From positions 1,187,051 through 1,251,050 of the forward strand of contig MNCI01026334.1 in NCBI GenBank assembly GCA_015680685.1: a stretch of DNA of 64,000 nt, given 5' to 3'. Within the stretch, counting starts at the first letter, position 1. Every line of letters begins with the position of its first letter. Below are positions 13,301-26,339 of this stretch, in pieces. The notes beneath the pieces were generated by a model, which worked only from the letters and a program-made list of their open reading frames with translations, was not told the origin of the DNA and searched no databases. Position numbers and translations under genes: made by a program. The DNA is from Gnetum montanum. Lineage: Eukaryota; Streptophyta; Gnetopsida; Gnetales; Gnetaceae.

Positions 13301-14735
13301 TTCAAAGAAGGGCAATAATGCTCCTGACAAGGTTGCCAATAGTCTGGCTTTTAAAATTACCAGCAAAGTTCCCTACAAAACTGTGGTCAAAGGTCTGTTT
13401 TTAATCATGTTTTTCAGGCTGTACTTTCTTCATGCCTATAATCCAAATTCGTTTCGCATCCTCTAATGTGATTTTGAATTGCAGCGCATGGTGCATTGAT
13501 AATAAAGGCAGAAAATATGGCTGATAAAGTTGAGTGGGTGTCCAAGCTTAGCAACATTATGGGACCACCCAAAGCCACCAAGGGGCCAGCACCTTCAGAG
13601 TCTGGTTCTCTGCGTGCTAGCAATTCCGATGGTGCCCTTGTACGTTATTTTTCAAACTTAATACCTTGATTCTTGTGCTTATTTATTTCCGTAAATAATA
13701 CATTTTGTTGTTAGCCAACCAGTTCAAACTTAGTCCCGTAGGAACGCCCTTTACTTTTGGCCACAATTTTGGGAACCATAAGTTGAGAAGCTGCTGTCTG
13801 TTAGTTCATTGCATAATATCATTGACATCGTCGTAGCCTTGTTGGGGTCAGCTACATGATTCTTTTTAGCCATTCGCCTTAGTTGATTGCATAGTACGAT
13901 TTGTTAACATGATCAACATTTTAATCTAGGATACCATGCCAAGGAGGATGGTGGACCCAGAAGAAGAACTGAGAATGATATCTCAGGAAGTTCGTGGATA
14001 TGTGGAGGCAGTTCTAAATAGTCTTGCTGCTAACGTTCCAAAAGTATGTGGATGTGACTGTTTCTGATCTTCAAAGTATCTAGGTATGTCCATTTGGTTT
14101 TGTGATGGTTTTTAACCACCTTTCGATGATATGCAGGCTGTAGTTCTCTGTCAAGTTGAGAAAGCCAAGGAAGATATGCTTACTCAGCTATATAGCTCTG
14201 TGAGGTACTAGTCATTGATGTTCAGCTTGCTCGTCACGTTTATGTTTGCCTTCTATGTTTATCCTCATTACCTTTATTTTTCGGATAGCACATTTTCGAC
14301 ACCAAGAATTGAGGAGTTGCTTCAAGAAGATCAGAATGCAAAACGGAAACGTGAACGGTATCAGAAGCAGCAATCTATATTGTCAAAGCTCACTCGTAAT
14401 TTGAGTATCCATGATGTTCGTACATCGAATGATAGAGGTAAGGAAATGATATATAAATTTATTGTGGTTTTGGTTAGAGGGTTATCCTTCCGGATACTCA
14501 GTGGTCTTATGCAGGTGCCGGGAGTTCGTCAACCATGGCAACTGGAGGAAGTGAGGATTGGCGGACAGCATTTGAAGCTGGTGCAAACGGACCTTCAGAC
14601 ATGGAAGATTCTCCTAGTGTTAGTTCCTCAAGGATGAATGGCTACAGTGGACGCTACACTGAGAATGGGGATGTCAATCCTAGTAGGCGGACTCCAAACA
14701 GGATGCCGCCTCCCCCACCTTCATCTAGACGCTGA
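4334..14735 (+). CDS. DRP2: Dynamin-related protein 2 (DRP2/ADL6 type), 22 exons, complete
   Basis: Exons by GT-AG junctions and continuous phase: 4334-4480, 6456-6506, 6606-6726, 6868-6960, 8474-8535, 8694-8811, 8927-9272, 10005-10152, 10262-10363, 10486-10605, 11117-11200, 11793-11920, 12018-12102, 12218-12353, 12815-12891, 12976-13032, 13236-13392, 13485-13639, 13930-14043, 14137-14204, 14289-14437, 14515-14735. They sum to 2739 nt, 912 aa, close to Arabidopsis DRP2A (about 914). GTPase motifs: P-loop GNVGAGKS at 47-54, switch-I Thr in GATRAP near 74, DLPG at 145-148, SKID at 206-209. Then come the stalk (about 310-560), the PH domain (about 575-710, [15 protein letters not shown]), the GED (about 735-835, [21 protein letters not shown] region) and a basic proline-rich tail ([15 protein letters not shown]). 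In this family the PH domain binds phosphoinositides and the protein works in vesicle scission, clathrin-mediated endocytosis, trans-Golgi traffic and cell-plate formation. The ATG is chosen by alignment of the N-terminus. No break is seen, so it is probably functional. Confidence 0.96.
5092..5215 (-). mobile_element. Probable tRNA-derived SINE in DRP2 intron 1
   Basis: On the minus strand there is an A-box-like ATGGTTAACTCAC followed about 36 bases later by GGTTCAAATCC, an excellent fit to the RNA polymerase III B box. A GC-rich stretch (CCAGTACCGGGACCC) follows. The segment is much richer in GC than the surrounding intron. It does not fold into a full tRNA cloverleaf as far as I can see, so a SINE is more likely than a tRNA gene. 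Ends are approximate and no clear target duplication was found. Confidence 0.45.
7352..8015 (+). repeat. Dispersed short repeats in DRP2 intron 4
   Basis: Three related stretches occur inside the 1.5 kb intron: GTTAGCTAGATAG followed by ATCATAAAAACTATTGTCAA near 7355-7390, GTTAGCTAGATAG followed by ACATAATAACTATTGTCAAG near 7850-7888, and CCAGCCATAAAAGCTATTGT near 7983-8003. They share CTATTGTCAAGTCA-type ends. They are probably local duplications or debris of a small element. No coding potential is seen. Confidence 0.45.
13832..13880. repeat. Short dispersed repeat, possible non-LTR element 3' end
   Basis: The stretch around GGGGTCAGCTACATGATTC, followed by TTTTTAGCCATTCGCC, in intron 18 resembles 44851-44905 (TGGTTGGCTACATGAGTTC then TTTTTCGCTATTTGC). 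I recall GGGTCGGCTACATGGATC as a very common dispersed motif in plant genomes, attributed to RTE-type LINE ends or their SINE partners. That family assignment is from memory and only tentative. Confidence 0.35.
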
Positions 14736-15963
14736 CGTGACCTTTTGGGGATCTTGTTTGCAACTGGTAACCTTGAATGGAATACAGCTATCTTAAACAT
14801 TCAGTCACAATCAGTCTGTTTTGAAAATTTTCCGAGAGGATTTGCAATTGGATGGACTCTACAAGAGGAGTGGGGTTTCTGTTATTTCACTGAAAATGTC
14901 AATTTTATGAAATCCAGGTGGCGCCTACTTTGTCAGATTATTTTGCCACCCACATTTGTTATTTTGATCTATTCATTTTTTACTGCAAAGAATTATACAG
15001 ATGTATTCGATGTAAGTATTAAGATGAGAACAAACATGAAGCAGCCTGCTTTCAGTTCTGCCCTGAGGGCATGAATACCAGATTTTTTGATCCCTTGCTT
15101 AATTACGTTTCCAGAGATTGTCTCATGGATTTTTCTTGAATCCAATGTTGTATGCATTTCCTTCATGGTTTTCATTGTTCAGAATATGAAGATGTGCTTT
15201 GCAAGACGGTTGGTTGTACTGTCATTTTTTATTTCAATGCAGTGGCATATATACTTTCATTTTAATTCTGCTTCAGGGTGTTCTGAAACTTGCATTGAAA
15301 AGTTTGCGCTACATTTCTTAATTCGTTCCTACTGTGTTTCTACAAAGATGCGTTGGAACGCCTTTTCTTTTAAGTTATTTGATTTTATGAAAAGCAATCT
15401 CTATTTCCTTCTAGAGTGAATAACGATATGCTTGTGAATCTTGTCAACCTGGTCATGTCCTATAGGTGAAAGGAGATTTATGTGTACGGATTTTGTCTTG
15501 CTTGACTGGCATCTTTGGTGAGTTCACAAATACAATGCAACGACTGTAAGATTTTGGATTTAACAATATAGTTGTACGGTCAGTTATCGATGATGGTTTA
15601 TATACTTTGACAATTAATTGGATTTAACATCATACTCGTATGGTGAATTATTATATTATTTGTGACGATGCGGTCTTGATGGCTTGGATATGAAATTTTT
15701 TTCTGTGGAGATTTACTTTTTGGATGTGCGTGCGGATTTTGTACCTGGTAATATGTAACCATTTCCGTGTAGTTGCGTGGAATGTTTGGCCCCGTGGCAA
15801 GGGGAATTTTAGAATTACGATTTATGTGACGTGCGTTAGTTGCAGGTGGTTTACCATCGTACCATCAATGTGTGGATTCTAATTTCTGTTGCAATTTACG
15901 TGATGAAAGGACATGGTTTGGAGGAATGATGATGCTTGGCGATAAAGCTCGAAATGACAAATT
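14736..15963 (+). other. DRP2 3' untranslated region and 3' flank
   Basis: The stop codon is at 14733-14735. The following several hundred bases are T-rich and without conserved coding, as expected for a plant 3' UTR. I see no consensus AATAAA close enough to name the cleavage site. Open frames at 14745-15074 and 15087-15419 show no family features and are treated as chance. Confidence 0.5.
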
Positions 15964-16085
15964 GGCTGGTAAAGGTTTCCTAAAGTCAAGCAGCTTAATA
16001 GATTTGTAAGTTGCTTGAAGTTGTTAAAGCTGGTAAAGGTTTCCTGAAGTCAAAGGAACTGAATAGATCTGTAAGTTGCTTGAAG
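15964..16085. repeat. Imperfect tandem duplication, 57-base unit, period 65
   Basis: The unit at 15964-16020, beginning GCTGGTAAAGGTTTCCTAAA and ending TAAGTTGCTTGAAG, recurs at 16029-16085 with a handful of substitutions and an 8-base spacer. It lies in the 3' flank of DRP2. It has no coding features. Confidence 0.85.
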
Positions 16086-16859
16086 CGGAGAAAACTGCAT
16101 CACACCTAGATGTTGTTATGCTAACATGTATTCATCATGTAAATTTTAATATAACAATTAGAAAAGGTATCACACTATAGATGTTTGTACCCTAACGTGT
16201 ATCCATTATAGAAACTTCAACTCTTACAATTCGCCATGGATTTATATTCATTTTTGTGCCTTGGTTTTCTCAAAGGTAGATGTGAATTTGTTGCCTATTG
16301 CTACAAAATTGGAAACCTATGCAAGTTAAAATTTTGAAAATTTGTGATACTTGGAATTTGAAAAATTCTTGGTTAATATCAAATAAGAATTTAAGAGCTG
16401 GAATTAATGATTTAGGTTTTCTTCTTATAAGAGATTTTGCCTTTTTGATTATATTTTGCATTTTTTTTGTCTGAGATGAAGATTCAAAGAAAATTTTTTA
16501 TCTTGAATGATTTTAATATGATATATCTTTAATAAGAAAGGTGGGCAGACCAAATAAGTTGGCAACAAACTTTTGCAAGTAGTTTGGGATTCTCAATCTA
16601 AAGAGATCTAGAATGGTTTTCTTGACATTTCATTAGATCTCAACACGCAACTTATATATCTGCCCCAAATCATGTACATTCAACACAACAAGAACTTATA
16701 GTTGATACTCTATGATTTTGAACATCTTTTTAGAGGGAAATTAATGCCTTAACTAGTTTAAGTTGCATGAGATTAGTTTGATGCTCTAATACCGGTATGT
16801 TCAAAGATGAAATTAGTAAAGTAGAAGTAAATTTCACAATACTTTAGAATATTTCAATT
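16086..16859. other. AT-rich intergenic sequence
   Basis: Nothing recognisable is seen between the tandem duplication and the target-site duplication of the large family-A retrotransposon. The 16270-16461 minus-strand frame is AT-rich and has no family resemblance. Confidence 0.5.
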
Positions 16860-16864
16860 CTTAT

Positions 16865-17732
16865 TGATAAAGTCATTAAAAGTCAACGATGCGATATTGT
16901 CTCTACAATATTGTAGCTTTGCTTAGGTCATCATAGATACGATGTAGTGGGTCTTGGTCTTCACTATAAATACCAACCCCCCATCATGTTAAACAAACAA
17001 CTTTGGTCCAATACTTAGGCAAATTCTTGTAGTTTGTTTTCTTGATTTACACTTAGCAATTTAGTGAATGCTTGTAGTGTAGTGTTAAGCAATTGTACGG
17101 AATCTTTGTTAAGTAAATTGTTATTGGGCATAGTTCATGGTCGGAAATAAAGATCGAGATTGTTTTCCATCATTGTAGCATTCTACTTGGTTTACTTTAC
17201 TTAGTTCATGTTTCTTACTTAGTTTAACTGTTATCCTTTTAATATGTTTACCTTGATTAAGTCATTTACAATTTCTAAGTACTTTATTTTTCCATTGTAA
17301 TCATATAATCGTTTGGTAATACCAGTAATGTTATTATTGCTTGGATTGCTTAATAACATAACACTTGGTAATCCCAGTGATGGTCACATAAGCCCAAGAT
17401 GTAAACAACAAACTAGGAATAGATACTTATTGCCTATAGGCTAGAATAGTTTCTTTACTTGCGTTACACTTAGACCTAGATTCTATTATTCTATTTCAAT
17501 TATGTTCACACTTAGTCTTAGTTTGAGCCAACAACATCAATGTATCATATGCCTCACCAAGAGTTAAACCATACAACTTGTACTTCACTAACTTTATGTG
17601 AGAAGACAATGATCGTGAACTAAACCTCAACTACTAGTGAATTTACATTAGCCATCCACGGATTATGATTTGGTCATACATGTACACTCGTGATCTATAT
17701 GGTGGAGTGTTGGAATACCCAACTGTTCATCA
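16865..17732 (+). mobile_element. 5' LTR of the family-A element
   Basis: 868 bases, TGATAAAG to GTTCATCA. U3 is very short: the TATA-like CTATAAATACC lies only about 120 bases from the start, preceded by GCGATATTGT and ACAATATTGTAG palindromic motifs. Downstream are a long R/U5 with CTTGTAGTTTG, a GGAAATAAAGATCGAG polyadenylation-type region, and the conserved TTGGTAATACCAGTAATG and GAGTTAAACCATACAAC stretches shared with 40101-40988. Confidence 0.92.
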
Positions 17733-17733
17733 T

Positions 17734-17751
17734 TGGCGCCATTGCTGGGAA
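17734..17751 (+). promoter_or_regulatory. Primer-binding site, tRNA-Asp type
   Basis: TGGCGCCATTGCTGGGAA starts two bases after the 5' LTR. It agrees with the complement of a plant tRNA-Asp 3' end (TGGCGCCGTTGCCGGGGA, from memory), as used by Athila-type elements, with a few transitions. Confidence 0.85.
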
Positions 17752-17872
17752 TGTGTTAATGTTTGTTAAGTAGTTGATTTTACAAATTTCGTTGTGTTAA
17801 GAGTCATCAAACAAATCCTTCATACTTAAACAAAATTTTCCAAAGTACACACTTAAGGATTAAGCATCTAAT

Positions 17873-19800
17873 ATGGCTTCGACAAATAAGGAGAAATCAC
17901 CACTTGCTAATGACTTTAATAAGAGTCATGATAGGGAATATAATGAAGATTGGAGTGCACCCATGCAAACTAGAATCGCCTACACGTACATTGATATATA
18001 TTATCCTAATTTCACATTTTTCTTCCACCAAGATGAACAATTAAAATGGAGAGATTTATAGGGCAACATTGTTTTGCCTCTAGAACTTTTTGCATTGTCA
18101 ATGCTGCAAGCAATCCTTTTAAGGCCAAACCTTGGCCATGTACAAGAAGGGTACCACATCATAAAGCACATGACTAGGCCTTACAAACCAATCGAAGCTT
18201 AGGTAAGAAAGGATGCTGCTATGGAGACAAGCCATGAGCTTGACAAAGGAAAGAAAATACCACAAACAATTGTCCTAGAAGAAAGAGATGCTATGTTCTA
18301 CACAGAGAAATTCTATCAAACCCATGTATCTCAATCTCAAATGCTAGTCATCCATATTGAAGATCCCATCAAAATATAATTGCATTTAGCTTTTGTGGAA
18401 ATGCTTAGAGGAGATAAGAAAGACTTCACATTAAGGAGGAGCTCAAGGCCTAGAACCTCCTCTGAATAAAAAAGGGATGAATCAAGGAGTCATAGAAGGA
18501 GAACTAGCTCACACTTTTCTCCAACTTCTTCCTCTTCCTCTTCATACTTCTCCAAAGAGTATGACAAGAGAGAAAGAAGAATGAGGGATCATGATAGAGA
18601 AAGACGAAGGGATCCTAAGAGATATGAGTATCAAAGAAGACATCCTAGTGAAGAAGAGCACAATTAGGAGAGAAGAGGTGAAAGGGATAGATACCAAGAG
18701 AGAGAGAGTGTTATGAGCATTGAAGGGATCACGACTATCACAGAGCTAACAAACATGAGGATTATGAAGAACCCCTACTAGCCACTCACAACATCATTAA
18801 CATCAGAAAAGCAATGTATATTTCTACCAGGCACATAAGGGACAATCACATCAAGCAACTAGACATGAATAATATTCCCAAATTTGAAGGTGAACACAAT
18901 GCATCCACAACATCATCTTCAAGCCTTTCATGATGCATGTGCCTTGCAAAACATTGAAAATGATTATCAGAAACTAAATTTGTTTTCGAGAACACTCATA
19001 AAGTAAGTAGAAAGCTAGTATAGATCCTTAGAACTGGAATCTATTCAAAGATGGAGTACCATGCTAGAGCTCTTCAATGACAAATATCAATCTTATTCTA
19101 GAATGTCTAATTTGAGAAAACAAATTCAAGGATAGAAGCAAGAGACATGAATTTCTTGATGCGGAAATGGGTAGATACTATTCATTATTACATAGGTGCC
19201 CATGCCACAAATTTTCTCAAAGGGAGTTATTACAACACATTGTTAATGAGCTATGAAAGAAGACAAGAGAAACCCTTGGGTAATATAACCAAGGCAAGTT
19301 ATTCGAGATGACAAATCAGTGCATTCAGAAACTCATTGACCAAGTGGCAAAAGAAGGAAAGTTAAGAAAAATAGAATTAGTCGAAGAATACAATAGAAAT
19401 CCCACCATAAAAAAAGGGATGTAAAAATATGTGAATTACAAGAAGAGGAAACTTTAGAAGATACAATCCAATGGAAGACTTTACCCATTTAGAAATCAAT
19501 TAATGACAAAACAACTAGGGAGAGAAAATGTGGGATTCTGTAGATGAGAAATTTGTCACAACATCTAAGATAGTAGAAGAGAAGATTGAACAACCCCTAA
19601 ATCAAAGTAAAGACAACAAGAAAAAAAGAGACAATAGGCGAGAACACTACAGAAACAAAGAAAAAGTTGTTGTAGTAGAGGAAATCACAGACTCTAGTTC
19701 GGAAGATGACGAAGGATGAAAAGTGTAACAGTATGAAAATCCTAAGGCATGTTGCCCTAAAATGGCCCACTTACAGAAGTATGGAGCATATGTAGTTAAA
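17873..19800 (+). pseudogene. gag remnant of the family-A element
   Basis: It starts ATGGCTTCGACAAATAAGG. The N-terminal part has YPNFTFFFHQDEQLKWRDL, followed at once by a stop (TAG where sister copies have CAA). A Ser/Arg-rich linker with RRTSSHFSPTSSSSSSYFS comes next near 18500, then the capsid-like core (DMNNIPKFEG near 18865, SLELESIQRWSTMLELFNDKYQ near 19030), and a basic C-terminus (19528-19719). The zinc-knuckle remnant around 19730-19760 has lost its first cysteines. Frameshifts move the frame at least twice. Gag would assemble the particle around the RNA; here it cannot be made. Confidence 0.85.
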
Positions 19801-20109
19801 CTGAAATTTGTTAAGAAATAGATGCCTAGAAGATTAACTTATCCACAAGGTAACTTCAGATAACTCTATTAACAAACATACTATCCAAGTGGGGCATATT
19901 CTCAATTGCAGGAACAATACTAGTAGTAATGGCAACAACCACAAGTGTGGGAAATGTAATTGCTAAGGCAACAGTACCCGTACAGGTAACATGATCCCTA
20001 TGGATACTATGTTCCACATCCAATCTCTTTAGGGAATACTTTGGTCCATGCTTCCATGCATTACTATCCACCAAAATATCATCAACCTAGTACTTCATGA
20101 ATGGATCCC

Positions 20110-23100
20110 AATTCTTACATGCCTCAACTAGCAATTGGTCCTTCACTTTAAACTCCTAACTCCTTCCCACTAGTATTGCCACCAGTCATGCAAGGAGAAC
20201 TACCAACACAATTGCAACAAAAGAGAGCTACTAGGGTAGTAACTACATAAGAGGATGTACTCACAAATGAACTAAGAGCTAGGAAACATTTTCTTTTTTA
20301 GAACAAGCCAAAAAAGATTCAAAGGATGAGGATGTCACCTAACTCGACCTTATCCACACATACTCCTTTAAAGAACACTATGCTTCCTATACCTATAGAT
20401 AAGAAAGTTACCACTGACATGCTCACACAAACAATTATACATTGGATTAAAGTAGGAGCACTTCCCAAAAAGAGAATAGATCCTGGAAGTCCCTTAGTTT
20501 ACCTTCAAATAGTTGGACATAAACCTTGCAAGGCTTTCATAGATTCTGGGTCAAGAGTAAACCTCATTTTACAAGATATGTACAAGGCCTAGAACCTATC
20601 CCCGCTAAAGAAGAGCAACATTTGACTAGAGCTTGTAGACCAATCCATTGCTATTTCACTTGGATAGGTAAAAGATGTTATTACTACCATTAGTGGCTAG
20701 TCCTATCCAGCTAACTTTTTAGTCATCCATATGAGAAAAAAAAGGGGAATTCCCCATAATTATGGCAAGGGCATGGCTTAGCATTGTAGATGCTAAGCTT
20801 CGAATTAGAGACTTGTCCTTGGAAATATGCAAGCAAGATGAAGTTGGAATCATTTAGAGTCATAGAGTTCCATGTATTGCATACAATGATAATGGGTGCA
20901 ATTGTATGCAGAAAATTTGGGCCATCAAAGATAACACCATCACAACATGCAATGGATGTATAGAAGATGAGTGTATAAAAATGCTTGTATGCAGCAGTCA
21001 CTTAACAAGAAGGCACCTAATGGTTGATAATTGAAGAGGAAATCGAATCTAATATGTGCATGAAATTGATAAACAAAATCACAAGTGCCTACGTGGAAGA
21101 AATTAATAAGTTAGAACAGTTGAAAGGACAACCTCCTCACATTGAATCACATCAAGAGGAAGATATTAAATTGGGGAGATTAGAGATATAAGAGACGTAT
21201 GGAGTAGAACCCACAGAACTAAAAGCCCTAATGGATACACTTGAATATGTCTATTTAAACAATAAGAAACTGGTAATTATAAATGTCATATTTGATGAAG
21301 AACAGAAGAGAAACTTACTGGAAGTGGTAAATAAATGACCAATTGCATTTGCATGGTCTTATGAAGAGATCATTGGAATTGATCCACGCATCTACCAATA
21401 TCAAATCTATATAGATCTAGCTGTCAAACCACGCCACTAACTTTAAAGAAGGTTGAACCCAAAGCTTAAGGAAGTTGTTAAGTAAGAGTTAGAAAAATTG
21501 TTAGAAGTAGGGTTTATCTACCCAATAGCAGATAGTAAATGGATTAACCCGTAAGTCATTGTACGAAAGAAAGGTGGAAAGTGGAGGGTTTTTATTGATT
21601 TCAGACTATTAAACATGGTGACATTTAAGGACCATTTTCCTTTGCCATTTGTTGACCAAGTCCTAGATACCATAGTAGGACACCAGTATTACAACTTTCT
21701 AGATGACTATAGTGGGTATAATTAAATCCACATTGCACCAGAAGACCAAGAAAAGACCACATTCACTAGTCTATGGGGGAAGTTTGCATACAATCAAATG
21801 CCTTTTGGCTTATGTAATGCACTTGCTACCTTTCAAAGATTGGTACTCGAGATCTTCTAGAAGCAAATTTCCAATGGAGTTGAATTCTTCATGGAAAACT
21901 TCTCCACATAAGGGCTAGATTTTTAACAAGTGTTGGACCATTTAGAGCAAGTATTGAAAAGATGTGTAGAAATTAATCTAAAGCTCAACTAGTAAAAAAG
22001 CCACTTACTGGTTCAAGATGGTATAGTTATAGGACACAAGGTATCTCACAAAGGAATAGAGGTAGATTTAGAGAAGATTAGAGTCATTCAGAACATCACT
22101 TAGAGGCCACAAATTGTCAAAAATGTTAGATCATTTCTTGGCCATATAGGATACTACAGAAGATTCATTGAAAATTTTTCAAAGATTGGAAAACCATTGG
22201 TGAAACTAACTAAGAAAGATGGACCATATATGGACAAAGCAATGTGAGAAACCATTTGGGATCTTAAAATAGAAATAGAGACACAAATCCTTCGAGCTCT
22301 AGATTGTTCAAACCCTTTCCAAATTATGATAGATGCTTAGGAGCGGTATTGACTCAATTGGATGAGCATAAAAGACCCTATTATATACATTGTGCTAGTC
22401 AAAGCATTACCGGGGCATAAATTAACTACATCGCAATAGAAAAGGAGCTTGACTGTGGTGTTTGCACTTAAAAAATTCAAGCATGATATGCTCAGGTATC
22501 CCCTTTATGTCCACATAGATAATAGTGTCATCAAATTTCTAATGAACAAACTAGAAGTTAGTCTTAGAGTGATAAGATGACTAGTTATGTTACAAGAATT
22601 TGACATTACCATGATTGATAAGAAGGGAGCCAAAAATGTTGTATCAAATCATTTATCAAGACTAAGATGGAAATCCTAGGAGCATGATGAATGAGTATCG
22701 AATTAATTCCTTGATGAACACTTATTTATCAAAACTACAATGGTTGTAGAATTACGAGAGAAGTCATGGCTTACTGATTACATAACGTATCTCACCAAAC
22801 AAGAACTTCCTATTGAATGGGACAAGAAATATAAGGAACTGTTCCTTCACAAAGTAAAAAGATATTTAGAAATCAATGGAAACCTTTATAAGATATGTGT
22901 TGATGGGTTGATAAGATGCATTCTAGAAGAGAGTTAACAAAGAGTCCTACAAGATACGCACAAAGGATCATGTGGTGGTCACTACACAGGATGAAGGACA
23001 ACACTAAAATTGATGATGGTAGGTTACTTTTGGCCTACCATATTTAGGGATGAACCCTAATTTGCACACTCTTGTGAAAGATGTCAAAGAGATGGAGAGT

Positions 23101-24010
23101 TAACAACCAAAAATGAAGGACCATAACAATGGATACAACCATTGGAATCTTTTGACATATGGGGAATTGACTTCATGGGTCCTATCATACTAATGTCAAA
23201 TGGAAAGTCTACCATTATAGTAATAGTTAATTATTGCACAAAGTGGGAAAAAGTAGGTATAGTCAAGGATTTCACAAAAGAAATAGTTGTTAAATTCTTT
23301 CAACAACATATGGTGAATAGATTTAAAGTACCATGCATGATTATATCTGATAATGGGACTCATTTTATAGGAACTACATTCAAAAAGCTAATGCAACAAC
23401 TTGGGGTGAGTCATAAACTAATTGCACCATACCATTCGTAAGCAAAAGGTCAAGCAGAAGTAACTGATCGGGAGATCACAAGAATATTAATGAGAACAGT
23501 AAATTGTTATAGGAAGGATTGGAGCATGAAACTTAATGATGCTCTGTGGGTGTACAAATTCACCTGGAAACTTCCTATAGGGTATTTTCTATATGAGTTA
23601 GTTTACGGTTAACTACCCATGCTACTAATCCAAGAAGAATTCAATACCCTTTATACTACCAGTACACTTGACCTTGATTTAAGCTTAGCTCAAAGAGAAC
23701 ATCTCATGAATAACAATCTTTTAGATGAAAATCAATTGGTAGTCTAACTTAAGAAATGAAATTCACAAAAAGTACTCTAAATGTAGGCATGATGCTAGGA
23801 TAAGACAAGTGTCAATTAAGCTGGGCAATAAAGTTCTCTACTATAATCCTAGCCATGTCTCACAAAAGGCTAAGTTCCAAATCTTATGGGAAGGACCATA
23901 TATTGTCCATACTACTTGTCGATCTGGTACCATATAGATCTATCACCCAACAACCCCACAAAAGCTAATTCTTATCAATATTCAATAAGTCAAGCCATAT
24001 CATGACATTC
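20110..24010 (+). pseudogene. pol remnant of family A: protease, RT, RNase H, integrase
   Basis: Protease: AFIDSGSRVNLI near 20535-20570 keeps the DSG triad. RT: RRLNPKLKEVV near 21450, GGKWRVFIDFRLLNM near 21570, QMPFGLCNA near 21795. The catalytic F-M-D-D-F of the sister copies reads F-M-E-N-F here (about 21888-21902), so both aspartates are lost. RNase H lies at about 22310-22670. Integrase: a damaged zinc-binding region (SCGGHYTG, then CERCQRDG) at about 22960-23095, and a core with GIDFMGP near 23165, ISDNGTHF near 23345 and GQAEV near 23448, keeping D-35-E spacing but with a stop in between. Stops and several frameshifts disable the polyprotein. Confidence 0.88.
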
Positions 24011-26339
24011 CTTACTCTCTCAAGAACTTTGCCTTATCCACCACGTAGTTTACTACTTGTTCTATCTTCCAAATATCCACTTCTCATAATAGTCATGGGG
24101 GTGTCAAATTTGACACTTAGGCATGAGTTTTCTTCTTGACATTTTTCTACTTTTTATCTTTTTACCTTTCTTACTAATTTTCACGTTCTTTCGTAACTTT
24201 TCCATTCTTTTATACTCTTTCTATTTCTTTTGGATCAATTTTTATTCTTAAATATTTTACTACATTTTCTATTCTTATCATTTTTCTAAAATTTTTCATC
24301 ATCTCTCTTGTACATATTTTTGTTGATTTTTCTAATAAAATGCAAAGGAATAAATCAAGGTGTAGTCCTAATAATGTGAATTTTATCAAATATTTGAAAT
24401 TTAATTCTATATACAGTGAGACCACATCATCCATCCACTCATTTCCAATAATAAGAGATTCTTATCATGGACATAATGATAGTCTTTTCACCACAAAACT
24501 AAAATAAATCTATGATCATTATGCATGTATAGAAAAGTAAATAACTAAGAAGGAATGAAAAGGGTGTGACATCAAGGGTATTTTTTGATTCTCTAAGGCT
24601 ACTTCTATATGTCTGATCCTACTATTAAGTTGTAATATTTACTTGAGATCGAACAAAAAATGAAAGTATGTCTAAAATAAGTGCTGCCTTACCATGCCAT
24701 TGGAAAGACATGTTACCTATGCTCGAAGGTAGTCCTTTGGTAAGGGTTATAAAATAATAACATAATAAATGGACAAAATAATTTTTTTTTGGAATTCCAC
24801 TAGAAAAACATGTTACCCATGCTTGACGGTAGGCGACTTCTCAAAAATTTCAAGATTTCTTAGACTTGCGTTGGTTACGGGGCTAGAAAGACATGTTACC
24901 AATGCCTGAAGGCACTCCTTTGTTCAACGGCCAAGTCTCTAAAAAATAAAATATGCTATTAATAAACTACTTCTTTGAACTTCATTGCCAAGTGTTAATA
25001 CTGCTTATAGTTGTGGTACTCTTGTGGCTGTCAGTGTTGAGATGATACAATGTGATGTCACTGGTATGGATTTGGTTTGAATCTTGGATAGAAAGGCTAA
25101 TGATTACTTTAACCATATATTACACATAGAACTCATTATACCTATGGTAAGACACCTCATGTACCATTTTGTATAATCCTTACTACTTTCATTCCACCTC
25201 ATTGTTATATATTATCATACTTTAATGGTTTTGTATAATATAGTGTTATTTTCTCATCAAGGCAATACTAACATGTGTGTTTTGGAGGATAGGTAGTGCC
25301 TACGGACACTTATAGGTGTGGTTATACAAGGGCACTAAGGATTGGAGCATAATTTGAGGAGGACCCACTTGTATAACTCTTGTGCTTCATACCTAATGAC
25401 CAATACCTCATCATCTTATGCCTCAAGAACACTTAAACAATCATTTTCACTTTCCTACATACTCATAGCTAATCATACCTTTGCCAATTCCTACCAACGA
25501 TTCCCAATAAATTTAATCAACTTACTTTGCCTAAGATTCCTTGTTTCATGCACTTTTAATGCTAAATTATCATATTCTGAGCTTCATCCTTACTCAAAGA
25601 TCCTCTAAATCACTTTTACATCTTTGAAACTATTCATTTTACTTAATTTTTCCATCAGAAATTGCTCAGAATCTCAAATTTTTTAATGGTGATGTTGTAG
25701 CTATGATGTGTTAGGCCCTAATATCTTGTAGTTACGATGTTGTATTTATGATGTCACATTCACAAAAATCTATATAGATGCGTGAAGAGTTAGAAAATTT
25801 TCATTCTTTTCATTTGATGCATAGGGAATTCATGCCATTTTTCTAATCCTCTAGCAACCAAACTTTCATGCTTCATAACTTTCTCACTATAGCTCCAATT
25901 TATGTGATTCTTAAATCCACTTGATCATGGGGTGATGAACTTAGTAGTAGGGGAGAGCTTTGTGCATAGTTTGTGCAATTTGAGAAAAATTTTTCTAACA
26001 TATGAAAGAGTGCATTAAAGGTTAGAATAATAACAATCAATTAAATCTTAATCAAATAATTGAATAAGAGCTAATAAACTTAATCATTCCTCCTAATTAC
26101 CCATTCGAATACATAATAAGTGAGAAAATAACAATTGTGAGAGGTTGTAATAATTAAAAGATATAGCCAATAAGGGTTTCTTTTTGAAATTTTTCTAACT
26201 CTACAATCCTAATAAGAGCTAAAAAATAGTAATAAGGATAAATTTTGATCGAATCCAAGAATCCAAGAAAGGATTATGAACCATTAGGAACTTATTTGAA
26301 ATCCTTAGGTAATATTAAACAAATCCATTATGATTGCAG
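24011..26339 (+). other. Post-integrase non-coding region of family A
   Basis: No sustained frame is seen. It begins with TAGTCATGGGGGTG at about 24091, a copy of the motif that also forms the polypurine tract. It carries three copies of a GAAAGACATGTTACC motif (24702-24912) and a TTTGAGGAGGACCCACT block at about 25353 that recurs in families B and D. Frames such as 25342-25608 look like chance. In Athila-type elements this interval separates pol from the third ORF. Confidence 0.55.
24702..24912. repeat. Three dispersed copies of a GAAAGACATGTTACC motif
   Basis: Copies at 24702-24730, 24803-24830 and 24884-24912 read approximately GAAAGACATGTTACCNATGC followed by TTGAAGG. A further copy lies at the equivalent place in family D (52869-52898). 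Shared position between families suggests it was an old property of the lineage. Confidence 0.7.
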